Of a stretch of DNA of 39,406 bases, positions 15,504-24,257 are shown in pieces. The position numbers were made by a program, and so were the translations under genes. This stretch comes from Mollicutes bacterium (GTDB lineage: Bacteria; Bacillota_I; Bacilli_A; RF39; UBA660), in assembly GCA_012799635.1 (NCBI GenBank), contig JAAZKW010000036.1, positions 1-39,406 of the forward strand. The letters run 5' to 3'. The notes beneath the pieces are model-generated. The model was not told the origin of the DNA. It searched no databases and saw only the letters and a list, made by a program, of their open reading frames with translations. Every line of letters starts with the position of its first letter. Within the stretch, counting starts at the first letter, position 1.

Positions 15504-16808
15504 TTATCCTCCAATCTTAAATATAAATGAATTTATACTTTCTCCTCTACTTATTTTTTGTCTTCTTAATTTATATAACGAAAGTGTTTTACTAAAATTA
15601 AAACCACTTTCGACAGTTACAGCATTTGAATAATGTTCTTTTAATAAATTTATTGTATCTATATTATAACTTCCATACGGATATGCGAAAGAATTTATTT
15701 TTTTATCAAGAATTTGTTCTAAATCGTCTTTTGATTTTTTTATTTCTTTTTCTTGACTATCAAAAGAATTTACTCCAAGTTTCATATGACTTAATGAATG
15801 TGAACCTATTTCAACTAACCCTGATTTATCCATTATCTTAACAATCTCTGGCGATACAAATATATATCCATCCATCCACTCAGTTATAATATAAAAAGTA
15901 CTTTTAATATTATATTTTTGCATTATAGGAAATGCTTTTGTATATATATTCATATAACCATCATCAAAAGTTATAATAACTGGATTTGTATAATTAAGTG
16001 CATTTGTTATTTCTGAGATAAATAATGTAGTATAGTCATTGTCATGCAAATATTTCATTTGCTCTTCAAAATCACTTATTTTGACAAAAAGTCCAGAATC
16101 ACCCCATGTTGTATCATCCACTGCATGATATGTTAATATTGGGATTTTTTTACCATAATCAAATTCATTGCCAATAACAAATTTTGTTTTATAACCTTTA
16201 GCTTTAGTAACAAATTCATTATTTTTACCCATAATCATACTACCATTTAAATAATAATTTCCTTGGTTTTCTTTTAAAAAAGTTAAAAAAGAAAGTCTAT
16301 CATCTATTTGTTTAAGTACGTTGTTTTTAATTTTTAAATTGTCTTCTTTTTCTATAATTATAATACTATTATTATATATTTTATTAATTGCAGTTATTTC
16401 TTCTTTTGTATACTCTTTTAAATGTTCATCTATCTTTTCATAAATAATTTTATTAATTTCTTTTTTTCGTTCCTTTAAACCATTTATTGTTTTATCAATA
16501 TTTTGTAAATGTTTAATGTTAAGTTCATCAATTGAAAGATTAGATAATTTATTATGAGTATCAACATTATTATTAAAAAAATTAGCTAAATTATCGTCTT
16601 TATCTATTTTTTGACCTTCGATAAATAAAGAATAGGTATTATTAATATATTCAATTTTTTTTAATACCTCAAGTCTTTTAGCTTCTTGTTGCTTAGCTTT
16701 ATCTAATTTGTTTTTTTGATACACAAAAAAAGATATAACTATCATAATAATAAATAGTAATAATATAAAACTTTTAACCCTATTTTTTTTGTTAGTTTCC
16801 TTTTTCAT
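15504..16808 (-). CDS. Membrane-anchored polysaccharide deacetylase (CE4/NodB domain)
   Basis: The protein has an N-terminal membrane anchor (about 12-30), a charged helical stalk of about 150 residues and a C-terminal NodB domain (about 220-434). Metal-binding and catalytic motifs are complete: ILTYHAVDD, TFDDGY (280-285), the H-x3-H of GSHSLSHMKL (His337 and His341) and FAYPYG. Such enzymes remove N-acetyl groups from surface polysaccharide or peptidoglycan outside the cell. Inside this operon the likely substrate is the HexNAc-containing polymer (GlcNAc, ManNAc or FucNAc). The long stalk could reach through the wall. Peptidoglycan is an alternative target. Confidence 0.88.
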   Translation of the reverse strand: MKKETNKKNRVKSFILLLFIIMIVISFFVYQKNKLDKAKQQEAKRLEVLKKIEYINNTYSLFIEGQKIDKDDNLANFFNNNVDTHNKLSNLSIDELNIKHLQNIDKTINGLKERKKEINKIIYEKIDEHLKEYTKEEITAINKIYNNSIIIIEKEDNLKIKNNVLKQIDDRLSFLTFLKENQGNYYLNGSMIMGKNNEFVTKAKGYKTKFVIGNEFDYGKKIPILTYHAVDDTTWGDSGLFVKISDFEEQMKYLHDNDYTTLFISEITNALNYTNPVIITFDDGYMNIYTKAFPIMQKYNIKSTFYIITEWMDGYIFVSPEIVKIMDKSGLVEIGSHSLSHMKLGVNSFDSQEKEIKKSKDDLEQILDKKINSFAYPYGSYNIDTINLLKEHYSNAVTVESGFNFSKTLSLYKLRRQKISRGESINSFIFKIGG

Positions 16809-16828
16809 ATTACAATAATTATATCATT

Positions 16829-17521
16829 TTATTTTTTAAACATAAATATAATATTATTCTCTATAAATCTTTTAATTCTCTTAGGTTCTTTTACTATTCT
16901 ATAAAGCCATTCTAAATGACATTTAATGAAAAACTTTGGTGCTCTTTTCTTATAACTTGATAATACGTCAAAGGAGCCTCCAACGCCTACAAAAATGCCT
17001 TTTGAAAACTTATTAATGTGTTTATTTATTAAAAGTTCTTGATTAGGAACACCTAATGCAACTAGAATTACATCTGGTTTCAATTTAACAATCTTTTCAA
17101 ATTCTTTATCTTTATCTTTTACATAGCCATTGGTATATCCCAAAACATTAACATTCTCTTTTTTTAATTTATTATATAAAGAAGAAACTACCTCTTCTTT
17201 ACTTCCAAACAAATAAATACTTTTATTATTTTCTTTACAAATTGTAATTAACTTACTAGATATATCTATTCCAGTAATTCTTTCCTTAATTTTAATCTTA
17301 TACAACTTAGCTTTTTTAACTACTGAAATACCATCAGGAACCAAACTGTTATCTTTATTTAACAACATATCTTTAATAGTCTTATCTTTATACGATTTCA
17401 TAATTATTTCTGGATTAACAGTTATAATAAATTTCTTTTGGTTTTTGTTGATTAAATCAAATAAATATGAATAATATTTTTCTTCACTTTCATTATATAT
17501 ATTCTCTAAAATATCTTTCAT
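16829..17521 (-). CDS. tagA: WecG/TagA/CpsF family glycosyltransferase
   Basis: This GT26 enzyme of 230 aa has the family blocks FIITVNPEIIM, NSLVPDGISVVKKAK, RITGIDISSKL, ILVALGVPNQELLI and FVGVGGSFDVLSSYKKRAP. TagA adds ManNAc to GlcNAc-PP-undecaprenol, forming the linkage unit of wall teichoic acid. The window also supplies TagO for the preceding step and MnaA for UDP-ManNAc, which supports this assignment over WecG or CpsF. Its start overlaps the upstream stop by one base (TAATG), and AAGG lies seven bases before it. Confidence 0.88.
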   Translation of the reverse strand: MKDILENIYNESEEKYYSYLFDLINKNQKKFIITVNPEIIMKSYKDKTIKDMLLNKDNSLVPDGISVVKKAKLYKIKIKERITGIDISSKLITICKENNKSIYLFGSKEEVVSSLYNKLKKENVNVLGYTNGYVKDKDKEFEKIVKLKPDVILVALGVPNQELLINKHINKFSKGIFVGVGGSFDVLSSYKKRAPKFFIKCHLEWLYRIVKEPKRIKRFIENNIIFMFKK

Positions 17522-18786
17522 TATTCATCCTTTTTTATAACATCAATAATAGCTTTAGCTTTATAAAGCCAATCATTTTCTCTTGCCTCTTTATCAAGAA
17601 GTTTAATATAACTTTTATCATCTTTTTTCTTATATGCTTCTTCTAGTTTTTCTAAAACATTTTTATGGTCACATATAATAACCGATTTATATTTTTTACA
17701 TTCTTTCATTGCAGTTGTAACAATCGGTTTATGAAGCGCCATATATTCAAATATCTTAACTGGAGATGTTGATTTAGTTATGTCATTAAGTAAAAATGGT
17801 ATTGATAAAATGTCACATTTTTCAGCATAATATTTAAGTACTTTGTAATCTCTTGGTCCCATAAAATATACGTTTTTCTCATTTCCTATATTTTTATCAT
17901 AAGCTTCATCATATTTAATACCAAATAATATAATATTATATTTATCACTTTTATTTATTGTTTTAATTAAATCATAATCAAACCAACTAGCTAATGCTCC
18001 ATAATAACAGAGATTAATTTTACCATTATTAATAATATCCAAAAATTCTTTTTCAAATTCATATTTTTCTTTTCTATCTACTATAAAATTATAATCAACA
18101 CCATTACTTGATTCAATTAAATTTACTTCACCCCTTTTAGCAAGAACATCTTTTTTAAGTTCATCAGCAGTAACTACTACATACACATCTTTATTATTCA
18201 TAGCATACTCATATTTATCAATAATATTTTGTGGTAAGTCTTTGGTGCCTGCTAATTCTGGTGATAGATGATCGATATATTCATATATAAATTTATAACC
18301 ATTATTAATATAGTCTTCAATATTTTTAACACTAAGTTTCCAATCAGTTGAATAAAGTTGAACATATTTAGGTTTATTTATTTTACTTAACTCTTTAGAT
18401 AATATTTTATTAAGTGATACATTATTATAGTTAATTAAATAAAAATTATCCTGATGTTTTTTAATAGTTTTAATTTTATCAGTCATAGTAGTTACTTCAT
18501 ATAAAACTAAACACCCATTTTTAGATAAATTATTAGCTATATGCTGAGGTCTTTGAAATAAAGGAACATTGTAGCCAAAGGAACTTCTCCATAAGACTAT
18601 TCTTTCATGTTTATTGTCATTTAATATATTTTTAATTATTTTCCTATATTTTAGTTTATTAAACATTACTTTTAGACTAATCTTATCTAAATAGTTAGCA
18701 ATAATATAAGCTCTTAGTTTTTTACAAAACCCTATAAAACCATATTTTTTATAAACGTTAATTAATTTAGAATATTTTTCTTTCAT
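17521..18786 (-). CDS. GT-B glycosyltransferase, TuaH-like
   Basis: This 421-aa enzyme has a Rossmann-type GT-B organisation. The N-terminal part includes FGYNVPLFQRPQHIANNLSKNG, a block seen in TuaH-type teichuronic-acid and other Firmicute surface glycosyltransferases. The C-terminal donor domain contains NLCYYGALASWFDYDLI, YFMGPRDYKVLKYYAEKCDILSIPF and STSPVKIFEYMALHKPIV, where the Glu of KIFEYMA is the usual donor-ribose ligand. No membrane helix is present, so it is cytoplasmic or peripheral. It is coupled to the downstream tagA by a TAATG overlap. Donor and acceptor are unknown. Confidence 0.82.
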   Translation of the reverse strand: MKEKYSKLINVYKKYGFIGFCKKLRAYIIANYLDKISLKVMFNKLKYRKIIKNILNDNKHERIVLWRSSFGYNVPLFQRPQHIANNLSKNGCLVLYEVTTMTDKIKTIKKHQDNFYLINYNNVSLNKILSKELSKINKPKYVQLYSTDWKLSVKNIEDYINNGYKFIYEYIDHLSPELAGTKDLPQNIIDKYEYAMNNKDVYVVVTADELKKDVLAKRGEVNLIESSNGVDYNFIVDRKEKYEFEKEFLDIINNGKINLCYYGALASWFDYDLIKTINKSDKYNIILFGIKYDEAYDKNIGNEKNVYFMGPRDYKVLKYYAEKCDILSIPFLLNDITKSTSPVKIFEYMALHKPIVTTAMKECKKYKSVIICDHKNVLEKLEEAYKKKDDKSYIKLLDKEARENDWLYKAKAIIDVIKKDE

Positions 18787-18808
18787 TTTATTTCTCCTTT
18801 TATAGTAT

Positions 18809-19231
18809 TTATTTTTCTTTTGATATTTTTTGTCTAATCATAGTTGAAGAAATAGACTTTGTATAAGGAAAATATATTACCTCAACGCCTATTTTTTTTA
18901 AATTTTTTTCTATTTCATTAAACCTACCAGTATCATACCAGTCATCACCAATAAATAAATAATTAACCTTTAATTTTTTACATGCTTCCACTTTATCCAT
19001 ATCACCTTGTGGAACAGCAGCATCTACATATTTAATACTCCTAACTATTTCTATTCTATCCTCAAAAGGAATTATAGCTTTTTTTTCTTTATAAGAAACT
19101 AATTCATCTATTGTTACACCAACTATTAATTTATCGCACATACCTTTCGCAGATTTTAATATATTCAAATGGCCTATATGAAACATATCAAATACTCCCG
19201 TAGTATATCCTATTATTTCTTTCTTTGTCAT
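18809..19231 (-). CDS. tagD: Glycerol-3-phosphate cytidylyltransferase-like enzyme
   Basis: This 140-aa nucleotidyltransferase carries the signature HxGH in TTGVFDMFHIGHLNILKSAK and the terminal ISSTMIRQKI, corresponding to the RTxGISTT-type motif. The length and the YTKSISSTMIR block fit TagD, which makes CDP-glycerol from CTP and glycerol-3-phosphate. It overlaps by four bases (ATGA) with the upstream gene for a CDP-glycerol-using enzyme, which strongly supports this substrate. Other cytidylyltransferases, for example for ribitol or ethanolamine phosphate, are less likely. Confidence 0.88.
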   Translation of the reverse strand: MTKKEIIGYTTGVFDMFHIGHLNILKSAKGMCDKLIVGVTIDELVSYKEKKAIIPFEDRIEIVRSIKYVDAAVPQGDMDKVEACKKLKVNYLFIGDDWYDTGRFNEIEKNLKKIGVEVIYFPYTKSISSTMIRQKISKEK

Positions 19232-20511
19232 TTTTCTTCACCATTTTTAATCCTATAAATTTTATTTGCTATTTTATATAATTTCCCCGTTTTATAATAA
19301 TTTAATTGTTCTTTTAAATTATCATTGTCTAATTTATATATTTCTAACTGTTCTTTTAAGTGATTATTTTCTATTTGAATTTTATCATTATCTAATTTTA
19401 GAGATTCAATTTTGTCATTATATTCCTTTTCTTTTATTTCTAAAGAATCGTAAGAATCTTTATACAAATAATACTCGTTTTTTAAAATGTCATGCATTGC
19501 TTGATATCTTTCATCAATATTATCATTTATATAATTAATAATGACGCTTACACTATCCTTTGTTTTATCTTTCGGATGATAGAAATTTTCTTTGTTCCAT
19601 TTTTTCTGAGCCTCATAGTACTTGCTGCTCATAGCGGCTGCAACAATTTTTAATAAATCATCCGGATTATTAGTATATGGAATTATCCCTTTTTGAACTA
19701 ACTCATATTGGGTTGTATTAAAATTATAATATTTATTCTTATTAATATCATCAGCTATTATTGCTATGGGAGTATTTGTATATAAGGCTTCAAAAATAGC
19801 TCCAGAATTATCAGTTAATACTACATCAGCTCGTGACAACAAAGGCCCTAAATCCTCATTTGTATTATAAAATTCATCTGACCCATCCTTAACTTTTTGT
19901 AGTTGTTCTTTTTCATTTTTTAAATATGTTGTACAGTGATGAACTTTCGAAATAACATAATATTTTTCTTTTAATTTTAAAAATTCTTTGGCTATTAAAT
20001 TAATAGAACTTTCTTCTCCATATGTTGGTAAATATAATAATACTTTTTTAGAATTTTTATTGTTCTTTTTTCTATATATATCACCATACTTTTGATTGCC
20101 CATTAAAAATGTTTTTGAAAACACACTTAAATAGTTAGCACTACATTTGCTAAAACACAATATTGCGTCATATAATAACAAATTTCTTACAAAGTATACT
20201 TTATTCGGTTTTGCCGATAACAAACTATATGCATATTTAATGCGGTATTTATATCTAATACCCATTTCTATAGGGTAAGGCTCTAATAAAACTTTATATT
20301 CACATTTCAATGCTTTTTCATATATTTTTATTTGTTTTTCCCTTAGCATTCTTTTAAAATCGTTAAACATTATATCAAAACCAATTGGATCGCCGTCTTT
20401 CAAACAATAGTAATCAACTTTGTATCCCATAGATGTTAATTTTTCTAAGGTTGGCACTATACTAACATATTGTATATAATTTAAAAACACTACTGCTACA
20501 TCTTTTTTCAT
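19228..20511 (-). CDS. CDP-glycerol glycerophosphotransferase family protein with C-terminal coiled coil
   Basis: This is a TagB/TagF-type enzyme transferring glycerol phosphate from CDP-glycerol to a lipid-linked acceptor. Family features are KKVLLYLPTYGEE, VISKVHHCTTYL and ADVVLTDNSGAIFEALYTNTPIAII. The last block replaces the usual TDYSS with TDNSG. About 65 C-terminal residues form a predicted coiled coil with a repeated unit (SLKLDNDKIQIENNHLKEQL, then YKLDNDNLKEQL) and a short basic end. The core is short, and only one such enzyme is present here, so it may act as a primase or a decorating enzyme instead of a long-chain polymerase. It is coupled to tagD. SD AAGGAGG precedes the ATG. Confidence 0.82.
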   Translation of the reverse strand: MKKDVAVVFLNYIQYVSIVPTLEKLTSMGYKVDYYCLKDGDPIGFDIMFNDFKRMLREKQIKIYEKALKCEYKVLLEPYPIEMGIRYKYRIKYAYSLLSAKPNKVYFVRNLLLYDAILCFSKCSANYLSVFSKTFLMGNQKYGDIYRKKNNKNSKKVLLYLPTYGEESSINLIAKEFLKLKEKYYVISKVHHCTTYLKNEKEQLQKVKDGSDEFYNTNEDLGPLLSRADVVLTDNSGAIFEALYTNTPIAIIADDINKNKYYNFNTTQYELVQKGIIPYTNNPDDLLKIVAAAMSSKYYEAQKKWNKENFYHPKDKTKDSVSVIINYINDNIDERYQAMHDILKNEYYLYKDSYDSLEIKEKEYNDKIESLKLDNDKIQIENNHLKEQLEIYKLDNDNLKEQLNYYKTGKLYKIANKIYRIKNGEEK

Positions 20512-20533
20512 TTATCCTCCTTATATTAATTTT

Positions 20534-23371
20534 CTATTTTTTATAATAATTATTAATAATTTTTAAAATTAGTTTATGATTCCTAAATTCATACTTCAAT
20601 ATATTTTCTAACCTTTTGGGATTATGTTTTTTATAATATAAAAACTTTTTACTCCATACAATTGGCTTTATTTTTCTACGTGGTTTTTTCATTTTTGGGG
20701 GTTTAATATCACTTACAGCACCTTCACAAGGTGTTGTCTGTTTTACATACTCATAATATTTATTATTATATTCATTTATCACTTCCTGAATCATATTTTT
20801 AGAAAAATCAGGAAATGTTACAAAAGTTGTTTTACTATCCATCTTAAACAACATTTGTTTGTAAAAAAAACTACTTTTTTTCATAAACCTTGTGCATTTA
20901 TTTAAATAACCTTTAATTTGATTTATTTCTTTTAAAGAACAATCTTTACTTGATAAATAATCTTGCTTGAGTTCATCTTGTTTTTCATAGTCAACAAGTT
21001 TATACAAATTAATTATTTTTTTATAATACTCATTAATATCATAATTTTCAACTGCATATTGATAGGATAAAGTCCCTCTTTTTAATCTTTCTTCATCATT
21101 TTCAATATAATATTTAATTTTTTTCATCAAGTCATGAGAGTCTTTATTTTTAACAAGAATTCCTATATCAGGAGCGCAAGTAACTGATGGTGTTGCAGTA
21201 TTATCAAAGACAATAACTGGTCTTTCGCATGCCATTGCTTCTATTGCCATCATGCCAAAAGATTCTCCAATTGAAGGCATTAAAAACAGATCACATGCCC
21301 TGTATGCATTAATTAATACCTGAGTATTGACATTACCAAGTTCTATAACTTTATATTTTGTATATAATGATTTTAAATTACCTTTTTGAGAACAAGTCAT
21401 AATCACAATTTTTTTGGTAGTCTCAATTTTTTCAAGAGCTTCAATTATATAATTTGTTCCTTTAAAGTCATCTTGCGATCTAAAAAATAATACACAAGCC
21501 TTAGAATTTATTCCAAATCTTTTTCTAGCTTTATTTTGACTTATTTTATTATTAAATTGTTCTAAGTCTACACCGAAATTAATGAGATGTACATTAGTAA
21601 AATGATTCGTCAATGGACTTTGTCTTACTAAATCATACATATACTGTGATGCTACAATAATATGAGGATTCATACTTTTATAAATATTTTTCTTTAATTT
21701 CCATAAAAAGTGACAATTATCCTCTTTTAAAGGGAATAAGGATTTTAAATTAGGGCAATTTTTACATCCTGTCTTCCATTTATTACAAGATTCATAATGA
21801 ACACATCTTCCCGTAAAATTCCATGGATCATGAATTGAAACGATTACCTTTTTTTCTTTATAATATTTTAACAAAGAATAAAGAGAAAGCTTTGTATTAT
21901 GAATTAAATGAAAATGAATAATATCTGATTTTTTATATAAATCAGAATTACTAAGAGTATTAGAAATTAAAGATAAATTGGAGTGGACTGATAAAACTTT
22001 ATCTTCTGCACTCAGCAAAGAGTATTCATGTTCTAGTTGATAATTATTATAAAATTTGTAGACATTTTTATTGTTTGAAGTTTTATATGTTACTATTTGA
22101 TTAACTATTAAATCAGAATTACTATTTGCATATTCCATTATGTCATATCCATTAAATCTTTTTCCTGGTAAATCAACATTATTAACTTCTAATACTTTGA
22201 TTTTATTTTTACTATTATATTTAATCCCCAATCCACTTAAGAGCTGCTTTTTTACTGTTGTTGGTAAAAAATGCTTGTTAAATAACTTCATAGATTCATT
22301 AACTATTTGAAGCTTCTTCTTATCACTGCATTTAATTATATCTTTAATCATTTGTTTAATTTTATCTTTTTCAAGACTGTTTAATAAAAACGCTCCGTCA
22401 CTTTGTGAAAAAAAGCCATACACCGAAGAATACTCTGGGGCGTGTATTATTATCGGAGTTTTAGCAGGAATATAAGTTACTATCTTGCTCGGAAATGATT
22501 CCATCGCAATTTTCTTAAATACTGGCTCTTGTGAAAAAAAATAAGGACAATAAAGCAAATCCGCTTTATTACACTGATTCATTAGTTCCTCTTGCGATAC
22601 ATATCCTTTATACATAATTTTTTTTTCAATTTTTTTAGGAACAAAATCAATCTTATTACTACCGTAATAACTGAACTTTATTTTTTTACCAGCATATTTC
22701 CACTCCAACTCATCTATTGCTATTAAAAAGTTTTTAATGGCATCAGTAGAATAAGCTTGCCCTGAAAAAAGAATATTAAAATCCGAATTGTTACTTTCTT
22801 GATATGTATAATTAACAGCTTTTGTTGAAGTAAATAATATTCCTGGATTAATATTATATTTGTTCTTATAAATTCTTTGCATCGGAAGCGATGCTGCAAA
22901 AACCTTAGTTGCTTTCTTTACAATATAATCAAATTCTTTTAAAATCTCTTTTTGTTTTGATTTTTCATAATTTAAATCATGTAACACCCATTCTATGGGA
23001 TCCCATATTTCAATGTAAACAGGGATACATCCCTTATCTATTAACAATTTTGCAACCTTAACAATTAATTCTCCTTGTACAGGAATAAATATTTTTGTTA
23101 TTTTATTTTTTTTAATAAAAGTTAGTAATCTTTTCGTAATTTTTTTAACTGTAGTTTTATTAATATTATTACAATATATACTGTTAAACGATTCTATTGA
23201 TTGAACGGCATCATCATACAATTCCTCGAAGGTTTTTTGATTTGATATTTTATAACAATAAACTTTATGTTTTTCTTCTAAGAGAAAATCAACTAATTGT
23301 TGAAGTAAAATTCCACCCGAATAATTTTTGGATGGATAAATATTTGAAATAAATAGTATTTTATCCTTCAT
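20534..23371 (-). CDS. Double-domain glycosyltransferase (two GT-B modules)
   Basis: This 945-aa protein holds two complete GT-B glycosyltransferase units. The first (about 1-390) begins ILFISNIYPSKNYSGGILLQ and has CNKADLLYCPYFFSQEP. The second (about 395-785) begins KIKVLEVNNVDLPGKRFNGYD, contains a Cys cluster CVHYESCNKWKTGCKNCPN common in GT4 enzymes, and ends with the donor-site SIGESFGMMAIEAMACERP. A C-terminal region of about 160 residues (rich in Lys/Tyr, with KPPKMKKPRRKIKP) matches nothing I know. Such fusions add two successive sugars. The ORF track starts at 23386; the ATG at 23371 has AAGGGA six bases upstream and gives MKDKILFISNIYP, so I use it. It overlaps the upstream GT2 gene by 11 bases. 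Confidence 0.85.
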   Translation of the reverse strand: MKDKILFISNIYPSKNYSGGILLQQLVDFLLEEKHKVYCYKISNQKTFEELYDDAVQSIESFNSIYCNNINKTTVKKITKRLLTFIKKNKITKIFIPVQGELIVKVAKLLIDKGCIPVYIEIWDPIEWVLHDLNYEKSKQKEILKEFDYIVKKATKVFAASLPMQRIYKNKYNINPGILFTSTKAVNYTYQESNNSDFNILFSGQAYSTDAIKNFLIAIDELEWKYAGKKIKFSYYGSNKIDFVPKKIEKKIMYKGYVSQEELMNQCNKADLLYCPYFFSQEPVFKKIAMESFPSKIVTYIPAKTPIIIHAPEYSSVYGFFSQSDGAFLLNSLEKDKIKQMIKDIIKCSDKKKLQIVNESMKLFNKHFLPTTVKKQLLSGLGIKYNSKNKIKVLEVNNVDLPGKRFNGYDIMEYANSNSDLIVNQIVTYKTSNNKNVYKFYNNYQLEHEYSLLSAEDKVLSVHSNLSLISNTLSNSDLYKKSDIIHFHLIHNTKLSLYSLLKYYKEKKVIVSIHDPWNFTGRCVHYESCNKWKTGCKNCPNLKSLFPLKEDNCHFLWKLKKNIYKSMNPHIIVASQYMYDLVRQSPLTNHFTNVHLINFGVDLEQFNNKISQNKARKRFGINSKACVLFFRSQDDFKGTNYIIEALEKIETTKKIVIMTCSQKGNLKSLYTKYKVIELGNVNTQVLINAYRACDLFLMPSIGESFGMMAIEAMACERPVIVFDNTATPSVTCAPDIGILVKNKDSHDLMKKIKYYIENDEERLKRGTLSYQYAVENYDINEYYKKIINLYKLVDYEKQDELKQDYLSSKDCSLKEINQIKGYLNKCTRFMKKSSFFYKQMLFKMDSKTTFVTFPDFSKNMIQEVINEYNNKYYEYVKQTTPCEGAVSDIKPPKMKKPRRKIKPIVWSKKFLYYKKHNPKRLENILKYEFRNHKLILKIINNYYKK

Positions 23372-24209
23372 ATTTTTTCCCTTCATTCAAGCAATAATTA
23401 TAAGCCTTTTTGTACACTGTTTTGTCTAAACATTTTGCCATTTGATTATAAAAATTTTTAACTGTACCAAATATATTTTCTTTTTCTACATTAGAATAAG
23501 ATTTAATAACTTTAATCCAAAAATTATTTCCTTCTTTTTCAACATATGGCGAGGTGTTTGTCGTTTGCTTATCGTGTAATCTTGTAGTTACTAAAACTTT
23601 CGGCAAATGAATAAACTTATAATGCTTCATAAAATCAAACCACTTATCATAATCTTGTATACATTTAAGTTTTTCATCAAATAAACCATATTTATCAAAT
23701 GCCTCTTTAGGTATTAATAGTGTTATGCCATTTAAATAGCCTTTGAGTAATGCGATATTATGATTTCTTCCAACTTCTTTAGAATCAATTCTTACTGATC
23801 TGCCAAATTTTCTTCCATTAGCAGTCATAAATGAATAATCTGAATAAATAATACAGTTTGTTAGTTTTTCCTTGTTAATAAAGTGAATTTGACTTTTTAT
23901 TTTATTTTTCATATAAACATCATCATGACTTAACCAAGAAAAATACTCACCTCTCATTTTTTTAATGCCAAAATTTAATGCTGATGCTACACCGCCATTT
24001 TTCTTAAAATAATATCTTATTTTATCACCATATGATTTAGCTAACTTTTCTGTTTCATTATTATCATCTGACCCATCATTAATTACAATTATTTCAATGT
24101 TTTTATAAGTCTGCTTTATTGCGCTATTTATAGCATGTTTAAGATAATTAGCTCCATTATAAACCGGAATTATAATAGAAACCAGCGGTGTTTCTTTTGT
24201 ATTTTTCAC
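23361..24209 (-). CDS. GT2 family glycosyltransferase
   Basis: This is a GT-A fold enzyme: LVSIIIPVYNGANYL, EIIVINDGSDDN, and the metal-binding WLSHDDVYM, followed by LNGITLLIPKEAFDKYGLFDEKLKCIQDYDKWF. No membrane helix is visible. It probably adds one sugar to the growing lipid-linked repeat. The ORF track uses an ATG at 24239 with no good ribosome site. AAAGGAGG lies 4 bases before the in-frame GTG at 24209, giving MKNTKETPLVSIIIPVYNG, the usual family beginning, so GTG is preferred; the spacing is short and 24239 remains possible. Confidence 0.82.
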   Translation of the reverse strand: MKNTKETPLVSIIIPVYNGANYLKHAINSAIKQTYKNIEIIVINDGSDDNNETEKLAKSYGDKIRYYFKKNGGVASALNFGIKKMRGEYFSWLSHDDVYMKNKIKSQIHFINKEKLTNCIIYSDYSFMTANGRKFGRSVRIDSKEVGRNHNIALLKGYLNGITLLIPKEAFDKYGLFDEKLKCIQDYDKWFDFMKHYKFIHLPKVLVTTRLHDKQTTNTSPYVEKEGNNFWIKVIKSYSNVEKENIFGTVKNFYNQMAKCLDKTVYKKAYNYCLNEGKKYEG

Positions 24210-24257
24210 ACATCCTCCTTTAAAGTTGTTTATAACCATTTAACTACTTTTTTCCTT

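Noticed and set aside
13667-20511. Possible mollicute code with UGA read as Trp
   Set aside because: TGA ends the 239-aa surface protein and the glycerophosphotransferase at natural positions, and Trp is encoded by TGG in ftsY.
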